Program-made: the position numbers and the translations under genes | Shown: in pieces, positions 8,142 to 17,120 of the stretch | Layout: each line of letters opens with the position of its first letter | How positions within the stretch are numbered: the first letter of the stretch is position 1 | Assembly (NCBI RefSeq): GCF_028807635.1 | Contig: NZ_JARBAX010000001.1 | Span: 4,823,501 to 4,887,500 of the forward strand | Length of the DNA: 64,000 nucleotides | Direction: 5' to 3' | From: Streptomyces spiramyceticus | Lineage (GTDB): Bacteria; Actinomycetota; Actinomycetes; Streptomycetales; Streptomycetaceae | Notes under the pieces: generated by a model | Told to the model about the DNA's origin: nothing | The model's database searches: none | Seen by the model: only the letters and a program-made list of their open reading frames with translations

Positions 8142-8528
8142 GCGCTCCTGCTGGACAACCGGGTTCTCCTGGCCGCCATCGCGTGGCGCACCAACCTCAC
8201 ACACCGCCAACTCGCCGACCTCTTCGGCGTCGGCGTGGCCACCGTGCACTGCATCCTCGACCGCCTCACGCCCCTGGTCGCGCAGCTCCTCGAACCGCCC
8301 GGTGGTAGCCGCTCGGATCTGTGGGTCGTGGACGGCACGCTCATCCCCGTTGAGGACCAGACGATGACCGAGTGCTCCAAGAACTACCGCCGCAGCGTCA
8401 ACGTCCAGTTCACCTTCCGCGCCCGCGACCGGCGCGTCATCGCCGTCGGCGACGCCTGGACCGGCAACCGCAAAGACACCACCCGCGCCGTCGCCGTACG
8501 CCACAACCTCAAGATCGACACCGCCTGA
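8142..8528 (+). pseudogene. IS5-like (DDE_Tnp_4) transposase remnant
   Basis: A continuous frame without its own start (an in-frame TAG sits at 8139-8141) reads AIAWRTNLTHRQLADLFGVG, the N-terminal helix-turn-helix of IS5/IS427-type transposases. It is followed by the DDE-domain blocks DLWVVDGTLIPVEDQ (first Asp) and AVGDAWTGNRKDTTRAVA (second Asp region). The frame stops after 128 codons, before the expected final acidic residue, and runs directly into the right inverted repeat. Both ends of the gene are missing, so it cannot be active. Confidence 0.8.
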
Positions 8529-8546
8529 ATTACGGATCAAGTCTTA
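8526..8546 (-). repeat. Right terminal inverted repeat of the island
   Basis: Inverted copy (20/21) of 3149-3169. It overlaps the stop codon of the IS5-like remnant and marks the right border of the accessory DNA. Confidence 0.85.
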
Positions 8547-8580
8547 GGGCCGTGCGGTGCGGGCGCGGGTGGCTGAGTGT

Positions 8581-10149
8581 TCAGCGTCCGCGCTGGATCT
8601 CGAAGTAGTCGATCCGTTCGCCCGATTCCGCCAGTGCCGAGACCTTCAGCTTCGGTGACGTGCCCGTCTCCGCCTCCACCGCGAGGAACGAGAAGCCGGT
8701 GTACCGCACCCGCGACCACTCCACCGTGTCCGGGTCCGGAAGCCGCAGCTTCGTCCAGTGGAAGCTGACGATGTGGTCGTGGTCGTGGACGTTGCCCTCG
8801 TAGCTGTCCTTCACGCCCGGACCGAAGCTGTACAGGTCCTTGCCCGCCCCGCCCGCGGTGACGTACACGATGCCGTCGCGCGTCGGGTCGGTGCTCGCGC
8901 CGACCGGGACCGGCTTGCCCACCTCGCCGTTCTTGATGGCGTCGGTCCGCTCGTACACATGGTTGTGCCCGTTGATCACCAGGTCGACCTGGTGCTTGGT
9001 GAAGAGCGCCAGCCACGCGTCACGCACCCCGCCGTCCGAGGCGTGTGTGGATGTCGAGTACATGCAGTGGTGGAAGAAGACGACCAGGAAGTCGACGCCC
9101 GCCTGCCGCCGGAGTTCCCCCAGCCGCTTGTCGAGCCACGCGGTCTGGGCGCCGTCCGTGTAGCCCTTGTTGGCCGGTATCTCGTACGAGACGTCATTCG
9201 CGTCCAGCGCCACGACGCCCACATTGCCGTACGTGAAGGAGTAGACGCCGGGGGCGTTCTTCGCGTCCGGCCCGTTGTCCGGGAGGGACCAGCGGGCGGA
9301 CTGGCCGCCGTAGCCGTTCGGCGAGTACCAGGCCTCCATGTCGTGGTTGCCGGTGGTCACCATCCACGGCACCTGCGACGCCACGCTCTCGGTCTGCGCC
9401 AGGAACTGGTCCCACACCCGCGCGTCGTACGTGTCCGATTCCTTGCCGTGCCCGCTGCTGTCCGCGTAGCAGATGTCGCCCGCGTGCAGGTGGAAGGACG
9501 GGTTCTGGCCGAGGATCAACTGGTCGTTGGCGAGGGCGTCATAGCTGACCCCCTGGTCGCCGAAGGCCGTGAAGACGAACTTCTCGGGCTGCGCGGGCGC
9601 CGTACGGAACGACCCGATCGTCGCCAGGCGCGACGCGTCGGCCGGGTCGAAGCCGTCGTGCCCCACCCCGTAGTAGTACGTCGTCCCGGGCCGCAGTCCG
9701 TCGAGCCCCGCATGCAGGTAGAACTGGTCGACCGCCGGCAGCTTCCACGACAGCGACGGCGTGTGCAGATCGCGCACCTCCGCCTCGATCTTGCGGCTCA
9801 GCTCCCAGGGCTTCAACCCCACCCGCACATAAGGGCTCTTGACCGCGAAAGGCACCTGCCAGGAGATCCGCATCTGCGTCTTCGGGTCGGCGCCGAAGGC
9901 GAGGTGCCGGCCGAAGGGCGCGACGAGCGACCCGTCGACCCGGGCGGTGACCGAGGCGGGCAGGAGGGCGGGGGAGCCCGCGTACGCCGGACTCGCGCCG
10001 CCGAGCAGGGCGGCTCCGCCCACTGTGGCGGCGGAGGAGGAGATGACGCGGCGGCGGGAGAGCTTCGTACGCAGGTACTCGTGCTGCTCCGGCATGCTCA
10101 TGCGGCGTGCGAGCTGGTCCGGGATGCCGGTGCGGGGGGTGTCAGCCAT
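8581..10149 (-). CDS. Tat-exported purple-acid-phosphatase-like metallophosphoesterase
   Basis: A 522-residue secreted enzyme. The N-terminus carries a twin-arginine signal (KLSRRRVISSSAATVGGAAL, residues ~30-50). A fibronectin-III-like purple acid phosphatase N-domain follows (WQVPFAVKSPYVRVGL ... GLRPGTTYYYGVGHDG). The metallophosphoesterase domain has all five metal-binding blocks: FGDQG, GDICYAD, GNHD, FFHH and GHNHVYER. It probably hydrolyses phosphomonoesters outside the cell with a dinuclear metal site. The ATG at 10149 is chosen because MADTPRTGIPDQLARRM immediately precedes the Tat motif and a GGGAAG lies upstream. It is divergent from leuB across 127 bp. Confidence 0.9.
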   Translation of the reverse strand: MADTPRTGIPDQLARRMSMPEQHEYLRTKLSRRRVISSSAATVGGAALLGGASPAYAGSPALLPASVTARVDGSLVAPFGRHLAFGADPKTQMRISWQVPFAVKSPYVRVGLKPWELSRKIEAEVRDLHTPSLSWKLPAVDQFYLHAGLDGLRPGTTYYYGVGHDGFDPADASRLATIGSFRTAPAQPEKFVFTAFGDQGVSYDALANDQLILGQNPSFHLHAGDICYADSSGHGKESDTYDARVWDQFLAQTESVASQVPWMVTTGNHDMEAWYSPNGYGGQSARWSLPDNGPDAKNAPGVYSFTYGNVGVVALDANDVSYEIPANKGYTDGAQTAWLDKRLGELRRQAGVDFLVVFFHHCMYSTSTHASDGGVRDAWLALFTKHQVDLVINGHNHVYERTDAIKNGEVGKPVPVGASTDPTRDGIVYVTAGGAGKDLYSFGPGVKDSYEGNVHDHDHIVSFHWTKLRLPDPDTVEWSRVRYTGFSFLAVEAETGTSPKLKVSALAESGERIDYFEIQRGR

Positions 10150-10276
10150 GCAAGAAAACTTCCCAGTAACAACCAACTCTGGCCAGTACAAAGGGTGAAC
10201 AGAAACTGTCGAGATTTTGAGTCCGAATGGCGGACGCCCGGTGTCAGGGGCTGGGACGCGGGAGTAGGGTGCCGTC

Positions 10277-11320
10277 ATGTCTCGCAGCCTCAATCTCGCA
10301 GTGGTCCCTGGTGACGGCATCGGCCAGGAGGTCGTGGCCCAAGGGCTCAAGGTCCTCAACGCCGTCCTCCCGCAGGATGTGAAGCTGCAGACCAAGGAGT
10401 ACGACCTCGGCGCTCAGCGCTGGCACCGCACCGGAGAGACCCTCCCGGACGCGGAGCTCGACTCCCTCAAGCAGCACGACGCCATCCTGCTCGGCGCGAT
10501 CGGCGACCCGTCCGTGCCGTCCGGTGTCCTGGAGCGCGGGCTGCTGCTCAAACTGCGGTTCGCCTTCGACCACTTCATCAACCTGCGCCCGTCGAAGCTG
10601 TTCCCCAACACCGCCACGCCGCTGGCCGGCCGCCCGAACATCGACTTCATCGTCGTCCGCGAGGGCACCGAAGGCCCGTACACCGGTAACGGCGGCTCCA
10701 TCCGTACCGGCACGGAGCACGAGGTCGCGACCGAGGTCAGCCTCAACACGGCGTACGGCGTCGAGCGCGTCGTCCGTGACGCGTACGAGCGGGCCAACGC
10801 CCGTCCGCGCAAGAAGCTGACGCTGGTCCACAAGAACAACGTCCTCGTCTATGCCGGCCACATGTGGAAGAACATCTTCGACAAGGTCGGCAAGGAATAC
10901 CCCGAGGTCACTACCGACTACCTGCACGTCGACGCCGCGACGATCTTCTTCGTCACCCAGCCGGAGCGCTTCGACGTCATCGTCACCGACAACCTCTTCG
11001 GCGACATCCTCACCGACCTCGCCGCTGCCGTGACCGGCGGCATCGGCCTGGCGGCCTCCGGCAACATCAACCCGACGGGTGCCTTCCCGTCCATGTTCGA
11101 GCCCGTCCACGGCTCCGCGCCCGACATCGCGGGCCAGGGCAAGGCCGACCCGACGGCCACGATCCTCTCCGTCGCCCTGCTGCTGCGCCACCTCGGCTTC
11201 GAGGCCGAGGCCGGCCGTATCGAGGCGGCAGTCTCCGCCGACCTGGCGGAGCGCGACGGCAGCACGATCCGTACGACGGACGAAATCGGCGACGCGCTCG
11301 CGGTACGAGTAGCGGGCTGA
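10277..11320 (+). CDS. leuB: 3-isopropylmalate dehydrogenase
   Basis: A 347-residue enzyme that oxidises and decarboxylates 3-isopropylmalate with NAD+ in leucine synthesis. It begins with the family signature [20 protein letters not shown]. It also contains [17 protein letters not shown], the catalytic Lys context [19 protein letters not shown], and the metal-binding Asp block [19 protein letters not shown]. Near the end are [20 protein letters not shown] and [29 protein letters not shown] upstream could be the ribosome binding site. leuC and leuD lie about 40 kb away in this window, the split arrangement usual in actinomycetes. Confidence 0.97.
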   Translation: MSRSLNLAVVPGDGIGQEVVAQGLKVLNAVLPQDVKLQTKEYDLGAQRWHRTGETLPDAELDSLKQHDAILLGAIGDPSVPSGVLERGLLLKLRFAFDHFINLRPSKLFPNTATPLAGRPNIDFIVVREGTEGPYTGNGGSIRTGTEHEVATEVSLNTAYGVERVVRDAYERANARPRKKLTLVHKNNVLVYAGHMWKNIFDKVGKEYPEVTTDYLHVDAATIFFVTQPERFDVIVTDNLFGDILTDLAAAVTGGIGLAASGNINPTGAFPSMFEPVHGSAPDIAGQGKADPTATILSVALLLRHLGFEAEAGRIEAAVSADLAERDGSTIRTTDEIGDALAVRVAG

Positions 11321-11336
11321 CCCGACGGACTCCTCC

Positions 11337-11371
11337 CACAGCCGCCGGGTCACAGACACCCGGCGGCTGTG
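11337..11371 (+). terminator. leuB terminator hairpin
   Basis: Perfect 14-bp stem (11337-11350 / 11358-11371) with a 7-nt loop, 16 bp after the leuB stop. A short TTTG follows. Confidence 0.8.
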
Positions 11372-11545
11372 CTTTGCCGCGGCCGGGTGCGACCATCAAT
11401 CCTGGGCCGCATTTCACGCCGTTTCATGCACCGACTCCCACGGGCGATAATCGAACGTGGGGCCGTGGCATGAAGGGAAGCTCGGACGTCCTACTAGAGG
11501 CGTGAGCGCGGTCCACCACACACAACCGGTGAAGGACACGCACTC

Positions 11546-12634
11546 ATGACGACGCCCACGATCGAGCTCAAGCCCTCCTCGCACCCCCTGTCCGACGCAG
11601 AGCGCGAGGCGATCCTGGCCCACCCCGGATTCGGCCGCCACTTCACCGACCACATGGTGACCATCCGCTGGACGGAAGGCCGTGGCTGGCACGACGCCCA
11701 GCTCGTGCCGTACGCGCCGCTGTCGATCGACCCGGCCAACATGACCCTGCACTACGCGCAGGAGATCTTCGAGGGCCTCAAGGCCTACCGGCACCCCGAC
11801 GGCACGGTCGCCACGTTCCGCCCCGACATGAACGCCAAGCGCTTCCAGGTGTCCGCGCGCCGGCTGGCCATGCCGGAGCTGCCGGTCGAGACGTTCGTCG
11901 CGGCCTGTGACGCGCTGGTCCAGCAGGACAAGGCATGGGTTCCCGCGCACGGCGGCGAATCCTCCCTCTACCTGCGGCCCTTCATGATCGCGAACGAGGT
12001 CGGTCTCGGGGTGAAGCCCGCCAACGAGTACCTCTTCATCGTCATCGCCTCGCCCGCCGGCGCGTACTTCCCCGGTGGCGTCAAGCCCGTCTCCATCTGG
12101 CTGTCCGAGGACTACGTCCGCGCCGTCCCCGGCGGCATCGGCTTCGCCAAGACCGGTGGCAACTACGCGGCGTCGCTGCTCGCCCAGGCCGAGGCGGCCG
12201 CGAAGGGGTGCGACCAGGTGGCGTACCTCGACGCGGTCGAGCACAAGTGGGTCGAGGAGCTCGGCGGCATGAACCTGTACTTCGTGTACGGGGATAAAAT
12301 CGTCACCCCGGAGCTGACCGGCTCGCTGCTCGCCGGCATCACCCGCGACTCGCTGCTCAAGCTGGCCGGTGACCTCGGGTACACCGCGGAGGAGGGCCGC
12401 GTCTCGATCGACCAGTGGAAGCGGGACACGGAAAACGGCACGCTGACCGAGGTCTTCGCCTGCGGCACCGCAGCGGTCATCACCCCCGTCGGCACCGTCA
12501 AGTCGACGGGCGGGGAGTGGACGCAGTCCGGCGGTCAGCCGGGTGAGGTCACGCTGAAGCTGCGCAAGGCGCTGCTCGACATCCAGACTGGCAAGGCGGA
12601 CGACGTCCACGGGTGGATGCACGAACTGGGCTGA
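11546..12634 (+). CDS. ilvE: Branched-chain amino acid aminotransferase
   Basis: A 362-residue class IV PLP-dependent aminotransferase, the last step of leucine, isoleucine and valine synthesis. Evidence includes [41 protein letters not shown], the PLP-lysine segment [20 protein letters not shown], and [16 protein letters not shown]. The C-terminal [17 protein letters not shown] is the phosphate-binding loop typical of BCAT-II enzymes. The ATG at 11546 follows GAAGGA. It is transcribed separately from leuB, being separated by a strong hairpin. Confidence 0.97.
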   Translation: MTTPTIELKPSSHPLSDAEREAILAHPGFGRHFTDHMVTIRWTEGRGWHDAQLVPYAPLSIDPANMTLHYAQEIFEGLKAYRHPDGTVATFRPDMNAKRFQVSARRLAMPELPVETFVAACDALVQQDKAWVPAHGGESSLYLRPFMIANEVGLGVKPANEYLFIVIASPAGAYFPGGVKPVSIWLSEDYVRAVPGGIGFAKTGGNYAASLLAQAEAAAKGCDQVAYLDAVEHKWVEELGGMNLYFVYGDKIVTPELTGSLLAGITRDSLLKLAGDLGYTAEEGRVSIDQWKRDTENGTLTEVFACGTAAVITPVGTVKSTGGEWTQSGGQPGEVTLKLRKALLDIQTGKADDVHGWMHELG

Positions 12635-12652
12635 CGCGCGGATGGTTGTGCG

Positions 12653-12840
12653 CGGAGCTTTTCTTTCCCCTACCCGGCCCTTCCCGAACTGGGGCTCCGC
12701 CCCAGACCCCGGTCCTCAAACGCCGGACGGGCTGAAGATCAGCCCGTCCGGCGTTTGAGGACACGCCCGGAGGGCGTCCGGGGGTCTGGGGGCTTGCCCC
12801 CAGTTTCGGGAAGGGGCGGGGTGGGGAAAGAAAAGCTCCG
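12653..12840. repeat. 188-bp interrupted palindrome between ilvE and the amidase
   Basis: The outer arms 12653-12670 and 12823-12840 are perfect 18-bp reverse complements. The inner arms 12713-12735 and 12739-12761 form a perfect 23-bp stem with a 3-nt loop. The intervening parts (GGGGCTCCGCCCCAGACCCC and its counterpart) also pair largely. It lies between convergent genes and is an excellent bidirectional terminator. The same type of long hairpin is widely dispersed in Streptomyces intergenic DNA. Confidence 0.85.
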
Positions 12841-12850
12841 CCGGGCACCG

Positions 12851-14095
12851 CTAGCCCCGGCCGCTACCAGCCACCGCGGCTGCGACCCCTCGCGCCCACG
12901 CCAGCAGCTGCTCGTCCGCGCCGTGCGCGCCGACCAGCTGAAGGCCCAGCGGCAGGCTCCCGCTCCACCCCGCCGGCACCGCCAGCGACGGCAGCCCCGC
13001 GTTGCTCCACGGCAGGCACATGATCGAGCTGCCGGTGGTTTCGAGGCCGCGCGGGGCCGGGCCCGTCGCGGCCGGGGTGATCCACAGGTCGATGCCGTGG
13101 GCGGTCATTGAGGCCGCGATCCGGTCCCGGAACTCCTCCCGCTCCCGCTGCGCCCGCGCATACGCCTCGTGCCCGATCTCTTGACCCTCGTGGATCGCCT
13201 TGACCGTCTCGGGCCGGTAGAGCTCGCCGTACGCCGCGAACCAGTCGGCGTGGGTCCTGGCCACCTCGTAGCGGTTCATCGTGAACAGCTGCGCGCGGAT
13301 CTGCTCGAAGTCGGCCATGACCGGGACCCGGCGTACGTCGAAACCGGCCGCCCGCAACAGCTGAACCTGGGCGTCGAAGGCGGCGAGTGCCTCCGCCCCG
13401 GCGCACTCCAGATACGGGCCCTCCGGGACGCCGAGCACCGGCAGGGCGGAGGGGGCAGCGACCGGGTGCCAGCCGTCGCACACCGCACCCGCCGCCAGTG
13501 CGACCCCCGCGACGTCGGACGCGTAAAGGCCCAGCGTGTCGAACGACGGCGCGTTGGCGATCACGCCGTCCATGGGGATGCGGCCGTACGTCGGCTTGAA
13601 TCCGGTCACTCCGCAGTACGCGGCGGGGCGGATCACCGAGCCGACCGTCTGCGTGCCGACGGCCAGCGGCACCATCCCGGCGGCGACCGCGGCCGCGGAA
13701 CCGCTGCTCGAACCGCCCGGCGTGTGCTCCGGGTTGTGCGGGTTGCGCGTCGGGCCCGGCGCCAGCACGGCGAACTCGGCGGTCACCGTCTTGCCCGCGA
13801 CCAGCGCTCCGGCCCGCCGCAACCGGCCGACCACGGTGGCTTCTTCGCCCGCCAGCACCTCGGGCGGCAGCGCGGACCCGGCCCGGGTCGCCAGCCCGTC
13901 GACGCGCACGATGTCCTTGATGCCGACCGGGATCCCGTACAGCGCGGGCCTGGCGGCAGGGTCGGGCCACCGGGCCTCGATGGCCGCCGCCTCGGCGCGC
14001 AGCCGCCCGCCCCTGTCCGGCTCGGGCACGAACGCCCGTATCTTTTCGTCCAATTGGTCGATGTCGATGTCGATGTCGAACCGGTCGTTATTCAC
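12851..14095 (-). CDS. Amidase signature family amidohydrolase
   Basis: About 414 residues of the amidase-signature family, which hydrolyses amide bonds with a Ser-cisSer-Lys triad. Lys is in YGIPVGIKDIVRVDG (about residue 60), the cis-Ser cluster is in HTPGGSSSGSAAAVAAG (about 129-131), and the nucleophile is in GTQTVGSVIRP (about 153). The start is uncertain. GTG 14095 lies ten bases after the stop of the upstream EEP gene and gives VNNDRFDIDIDID, with a small hexanucleotide repeat; an ATG at 14137 overlaps that gene. It is the last gene of a permease-EEP-amidase run, which suggests a nitrogenous substrate, but the specific amide is unknown. Confidence 0.85.
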   Translation of the reverse strand: MNNDRFDIDIDIDQLDEKIRAFVPEPDRGGRLRAEAAAIEARWPDPAARPALYGIPVGIKDIVRVDGLATRAGSALPPEVLAGEEATVVGRLRRAGALVAGKTVTAEFAVLAPGPTRNPHNPEHTPGGSSSGSAAAVAAGMVPLAVGTQTVGSVIRPAAYCGVTGFKPTYGRIPMDGVIANAPSFDTLGLYASDVAGVALAAGAVCDGWHPVAAPSALPVLGVPEGPYLECAGAEALAAFDAQVQLLRAAGFDVRRVPVMADFEQIRAQLFTMNRYEVARTHADWFAAYGELYRPETVKAIHEGQEIGHEAYARAQREREEFRDRIAASMTAHGIDLWITPAATGPAPRGLETTGSSIMCLPWSNAGLPSLAVPAGWSGSLPLGLQLVGAHGADEQLLAWARGVAAAVAGSGRG

Positions 14096-14105
14096 GTACG
14101 CCAGG

Positions 14106-14921
14106 CTAATCCGCGAGGTCCGCGACCACAGCCGCATGATCGGAAGGCCACACACCGTCGACGGCGCCGTGCCCCGCGCGGTGGGCCGAGCGGACGCCGC
14201 CCTGCCCCTCGGGGCCGCGCCAGCCGACGTGGATGTAGTCGATCCGTACGCTCGGCTGGCAGGTGCCCGCGATGTACGCGTTGGTGTTGTCCCAGGTCGC
14301 GGAGGGCGCGGCCGGGTCGGCGTACTCCCAGGCGTCGATGAAGGACTGGCCGGGGACGGGCGGGGAGGTCCGGTAGCCGCCCAGCAGCCGGATCTCGTCC
14401 GAGTCGGGCCACGCGTTGAAGTCGCCGGCGACGACCGCCGGGAAATGACCGTTGCCGCGGTGTTCGAAGACGAAGTGGACCAGGCTCCTGACCTGGGCGC
14501 AGCGCATCCCCGAATCGTGCACGGCGGAGTTCAGGTGGGTGGTGAAGAAGGGCACAGGACCGGCGGGGGAGTCGATCCTGGCGTGCATCGCCACCCGCCC
14601 GTCGTCCCTGCCGCCGGCGACGGGCAGCCGTACCGAGTGCCGGGCGACGACCGGCCATCTGCTCAGGACGGCGAGGCCGACGTCGACCGAGCTGTCGCCG
14701 ATGCGCTTCTGCCACCGCTCGGGCAGGTAGTACGGGGTCCAGGCCCAGTGCATGCCGAGTTCCCCGGCGAGCCACGCGGCCTGGTTATCGTTGCCGCGCG
14801 CCCACACCTCCTGGAGCCCGATCACATCGGCCCGCTGCTCACGCAAGACTGCGAGAATCGCTTTCTGCCGGGCTTCCCACGGTCCGAACCTCCACCACAG
14901 GTTCCACGTCAGTACGCGCAT
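14106..14921 (-). CDS. Endonuclease/exonuclease/phosphatase (EEP) family protein
   Basis: A 271-residue EEP-fold hydrolase. Motifs are VLTWNLWWRFGPWEARQ at the N-terminus, IGLQEVWARGNDNQAAWLA (metal-binding Glu), FFTTHLNSAVHDSGMRCAQ, VVAGDFNAWPDSDEIRLL (Asp/Asn pair) and the final WPSDHAAVVADL (catalytic His). There is no signal peptide. Members act on nucleic acids, phospholipids or sugar phosphates, so the substrate cannot be named. Its ATG at 14921 lies inside the 3' end of the upstream permease gene, which implies translational coupling. Confidence 0.85.
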   Translation of the reverse strand: MRVLTWNLWWRFGPWEARQKAILAVLREQRADVIGLQEVWARGNDNQAAWLAGELGMHWAWTPYYLPERWQKRIGDSSVDVGLAVLSRWPVVARHSVRLPVAGGRDDGRVAMHARIDSPAGPVPFFTTHLNSAVHDSGMRCAQVRSLVHFVFEHRGNGHFPAVVAGDFNAWPDSDEIRLLGGYRTSPPVPGQSFIDAWEYADPAAPSATWDNTNAYIAGTCQPSVRIDYIHVGWRGPEGQGGVRSAHRAGHGAVDGVWPSDHAAVVADLAD

Positions 14922-16302
14922 CAGCTCGCCCCTTCACCGTCAGTGCGGCGTACGCGATGCCGCCCACGAGCCCCGAGAGGATGAAGCTACAGTCCACGCC
15001 GCCGGTCAGGGCGAGCAGCGGGCCCTCGTAGAGGGTGGTCGAGACCGCCGCGAGGCCGACCGCCGCGCCCAGTGCCCAGGAGACCGTGGCGCTTACATTC
15101 CAGCCTGCCCGGTACCAGTAGATACCGCCCCTGGCGCGGTTGTTGAAGACCTGAAGGGCTTCGGGGTCGTACTGGCCGCCGCAGCGCACGTACCCGATCA
15201 GTGAGATCACTGCCCACGGGGTGCCGATCGCCGTCAGCAGAAGGACGAAGGACGTCATGGCGGACTGGGCGTCCCAGGCGAAGGAGCCGAGGAAGACGAA
15301 GACGGTCGCGACGACCGCGACGATCACGGTGGCCCGTGTGCGGGTGGTCTTCGGCAGGATCGCGTCCAGGTCGAGGCCCATCGAGTACAGCATCAGACCG
15401 GCGTTTCCGACCGACCCGGCCGAGGCCGCCAGGAGCAGCGGCGCCAGGTACCAGAAGGGCGCGGCGTCGACGAGCGGTCCGGCGTAGTCCAGTCCCGCAC
15501 GGGCGGCGAGAGCGGTGTACGTGCCGAACAGCTGCGGCACCAGCAGGCCGAGGAGCAGGCCCAGGCAGGTGGCCCAGAACACCTTGCGGGAGGTGTGGCG
15601 GCGCGGCGAGATGTAGCGCGTGTAGTCACCGAGGAGGGTGATGAAGGCGACCGGGCCGCTCAGTCCGGCGGCGACGGCCGCCAGGAGCCAGGTGGACCAG
15701 AAGGAGCCGAGCAGGTACGGGGTGTCCGGGGGTGCGGCCGTGGTGAAGTCGCCCGCGTAGGCGAGGACGCCGAGGGCCAGCAGGGCGATCATGCCGATGG
15801 ACAGGACCTTGCTGAGCCGGAGCAGCAGCCGGTAGCCGTAGACCGCGGCGACGACCGTACAGACGGCGAGCAGCGTGTACATCACGGCGCGCGAGGCGCC
15901 GCTGTTGGGCAGCCCGACCAGCCGGGACAGCGTGCCGACCATGACGTCGCCGCCGATCCACAGCGTCAGCGCGGTGTACCCGAGCGAGAGCAGCAGGCCG
16001 ACGACCGAGCCGACGAGCCGGCCGCGTACGCCGAACTGGGCGCCGCTGGAGGTGGAGAGGTTGGTCGCCGTGCGCAGGGAGATCAGCGCGAGCGGCGCGG
16101 TGACCAGGATGCCGACCAGCGTGCCGACGACGATCGAGGTCACCGAGGGCCACAGGCCGAGCCCGAAGGACGGCGGCAGCCAGCCGAAGACGATCACGCC
16201 GAGGCAGAGGTTGGAGCCGAGAAGGATGGAGACGAGGTCGCGCGGACCGCTGGTGCGCTCCTCGTCGGGGATGGTGTCGACACCGCGCTGTTCTATCGGC
16301 AT
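14839..16302 (-). CDS. NCS1-family (cytosine/purine-type) permease
   Basis: A 487-residue integral membrane protein with about 12 hydrophobic segments. It resembles CodB-like nucleobase:cation symporters: SILLGSNLCLGVIVFGWLPP in helix 1, TNLSTSSGAQFGVRGRLVGS, FITLLGDYTRYISPRRHTSR and the QYDPEALQVFNNRARGGIYW loop near the end. The C-terminal tail is hydrophilic and overlaps the EEP gene by 83 bp. It is divergent from the ureAB start across 134 bp. Together with the amidase and the urease-like genes it suggests uptake and breakdown of a nitrogen compound. Cytosine, hydantoin and allantoin types all belong to this family. Confidence 0.88.
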   Translation of the reverse strand: MPIEQRGVDTIPDEERTSGPRDLVSILLGSNLCLGVIVFGWLPPSFGLGLWPSVTSIVVGTLVGILVTAPLALISLRTATNLSTSSGAQFGVRGRLVGSVVGLLLSLGYTALTLWIGGDVMVGTLSRLVGLPNSGASRAVMYTLLAVCTVVAAVYGYRLLLRLSKVLSIGMIALLALGVLAYAGDFTTAAPPDTPYLLGSFWSTWLLAAVAAGLSGPVAFITLLGDYTRYISPRRHTSRKVFWATCLGLLLGLLVPQLFGTYTALAARAGLDYAGPLVDAAPFWYLAPLLLAASAGSVGNAGLMLYSMGLDLDAILPKTTRTRATVIVAVVATVFVFLGSFAWDAQSAMTSFVLLLTAIGTPWAVISLIGYVRCGGQYDPEALQVFNNRARGGIYWYRAGWNVSATVSWALGAAVGLAAVSTTLYEGPLLALTGGVDCSFILSGLVGGIAYAALTVKGRADARTDVEPVVEVRTVGSPAESDSRSLA

Positions 16303-16400
16303 GGGGGACTCCCGGTTCGCCGGATAACAAAGTTTGAGCAGTGTTCAATGTGACTTAGGCCTGTTCCGCGAGTCAAGGTTTCCGGCGAATTAAGACTGTG

Positions 16401-16419
16401 GTTAGAGTGAAGTTCTAAC
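16401..16419. promoter_or_regulatory. Candidate operator in the permease/ureAB divergent region
   Basis: GTTAGA (16401-16406) and TCTAAC (16414-16419) form a perfect 6-bp inverted repeat around a 7-bp centre, just upstream of the ureAB ribosome binding site (GGAGG, 16423-16427). This size suits a TetR-type dimer, and a tetR gene closes the operon. Assignment is by position only. Confidence 0.4.
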
Positions 16420-16436
16420 GATGGAGGTGTGGCGGC

Positions 16437-17120
16437 GTGCGACTGACCCCGACGGAACGCGACCGGCTGCTGCTGTTCGGAGCGGCCGAGCTGGCGCGTG
16501 CGCGCCGGGCCCGCGGACTGCGGCTCAATGTGCCCGAGGCAACCGCGCTGATCGCGGACACGGTGTGCGAGGCGGCTCGCGACGGCCGACGGCTCGCGGA
16601 GGCGATCGAGGCGGCACGCTCCGTGCTCGGCCCCGACGACGTGCTGCCCGGCGTGGCGGATGTGGTGACCGAGGTGCATGTGGAGGCCGTGTTCGACGAC
16701 GGCTCCCGGCTCGCGGTCGTGTCGTCCCCGATCGGCGGCGGCGCGCAGGGCGACGACGCCCCCGGCGCCGTACTGCCCGGTCCCGCGGACGCGGAGCCGG
16801 AGCCCGCGGTGCGGCTGACCGTACGCAACACCGCGACCGTGCCGGTCAGCGTCACCTCGCACTTCCACTTCTTCGAGGCCAATCCGCGCCTCGACTTCGA
16901 CCGCCGGGCGGCGTACGGCATGCGGCTGTGCGTACCGGCCGGGTCCTCCGTCCGCTTCGACGCGGGAGGCGAGGCCGAGGTCGGCCTCGTCCCGATCGGC
17001 GGCGACCGGATCGCGATCGGCTTCGCGGGTCTGGTCGACGGCGCGCTGGACGCGCCCGGCGCGAAGGAAGAAGCCCTGCGCAGAGCCGCCGCCTGCGGCT
17101 ATCTGGGAGCTGAGCGATGA
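16437..17120 (+). CDS. ureAB: Urease gamma/beta fusion subunit (urease-like)
   Basis: A 227-residue fusion. The N-terminal ~100 residues are UreA-like (MRLTPTERDRLLLFGAAELA, LNVPEATALIADTVCEAARD, VLGPDDVLPGVADVVTEVHV). The C-terminal part is UreB-like (VRNTATVPVSVTSHFHFFEA, NPRLDFDRRAAYGMRLCVPA, GFAGLVDGALD). The start is GTG 16437 with GGAGG nine bases upstream. The stop overlaps the ureC start (ATGA). No ureE, ureF, ureG or ureD lies beside it, so nickel insertion would need accessory proteins encoded elsewhere. Confidence 0.88.
   Translation: MRLTPTERDRLLLFGAAELARARRARGLRLNVPEATALIADTVCEAARDGRRLAEAIEAARSVLGPDDVLPGVADVVTEVHVEAVFDDGSRLAVVSSPIGGGAQGDDAPGAVLPGPADAEPEPAVRLTVRNTATVPVSVTSHFHFFEANPRLDFDRRAAYGMRLCVPAGSSVRFDAGGEAEVGLVPIGGDRIAIGFAGLVDGALDAPGAKEEALRRAAACGYLGAER

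Larger units (their letters stand above)
3149..8546. mobile_element. Mosaic island bounded by 21-bp inverted repeats
   Basis: The sequence starting TAAGACTTGATCCG at 3149-3169 is repeated in inverted orientation at 8526-8546 with 20 of 21 positions matching. The right copy is the terminal repeat abutting an IS5-like transposase remnant (8142-8528), so the repeats look like the two ends of that element type. Between them lie a TnpB-like gene, a small HTH gene, scrambled IS1182-family sequence, a lipoprotein gene and a decayed PQQ-propeller gene. None of these belongs to an intact IS5 element. Only a TA dinucleotide is shared next to both ends; no longer target duplication is evident. The structure suggests nested insertions followed by deletion, or two ends from different copies. 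Confidence 0.7.

Noticed and set aside
3140..8555. Target-site duplication around the island
   Set aside because: Flanks CAC (3146-3148) and GGG (8547-8549) differ; only a TA shared next to the repeat ends could be a duplication, which is too short to be convincing.
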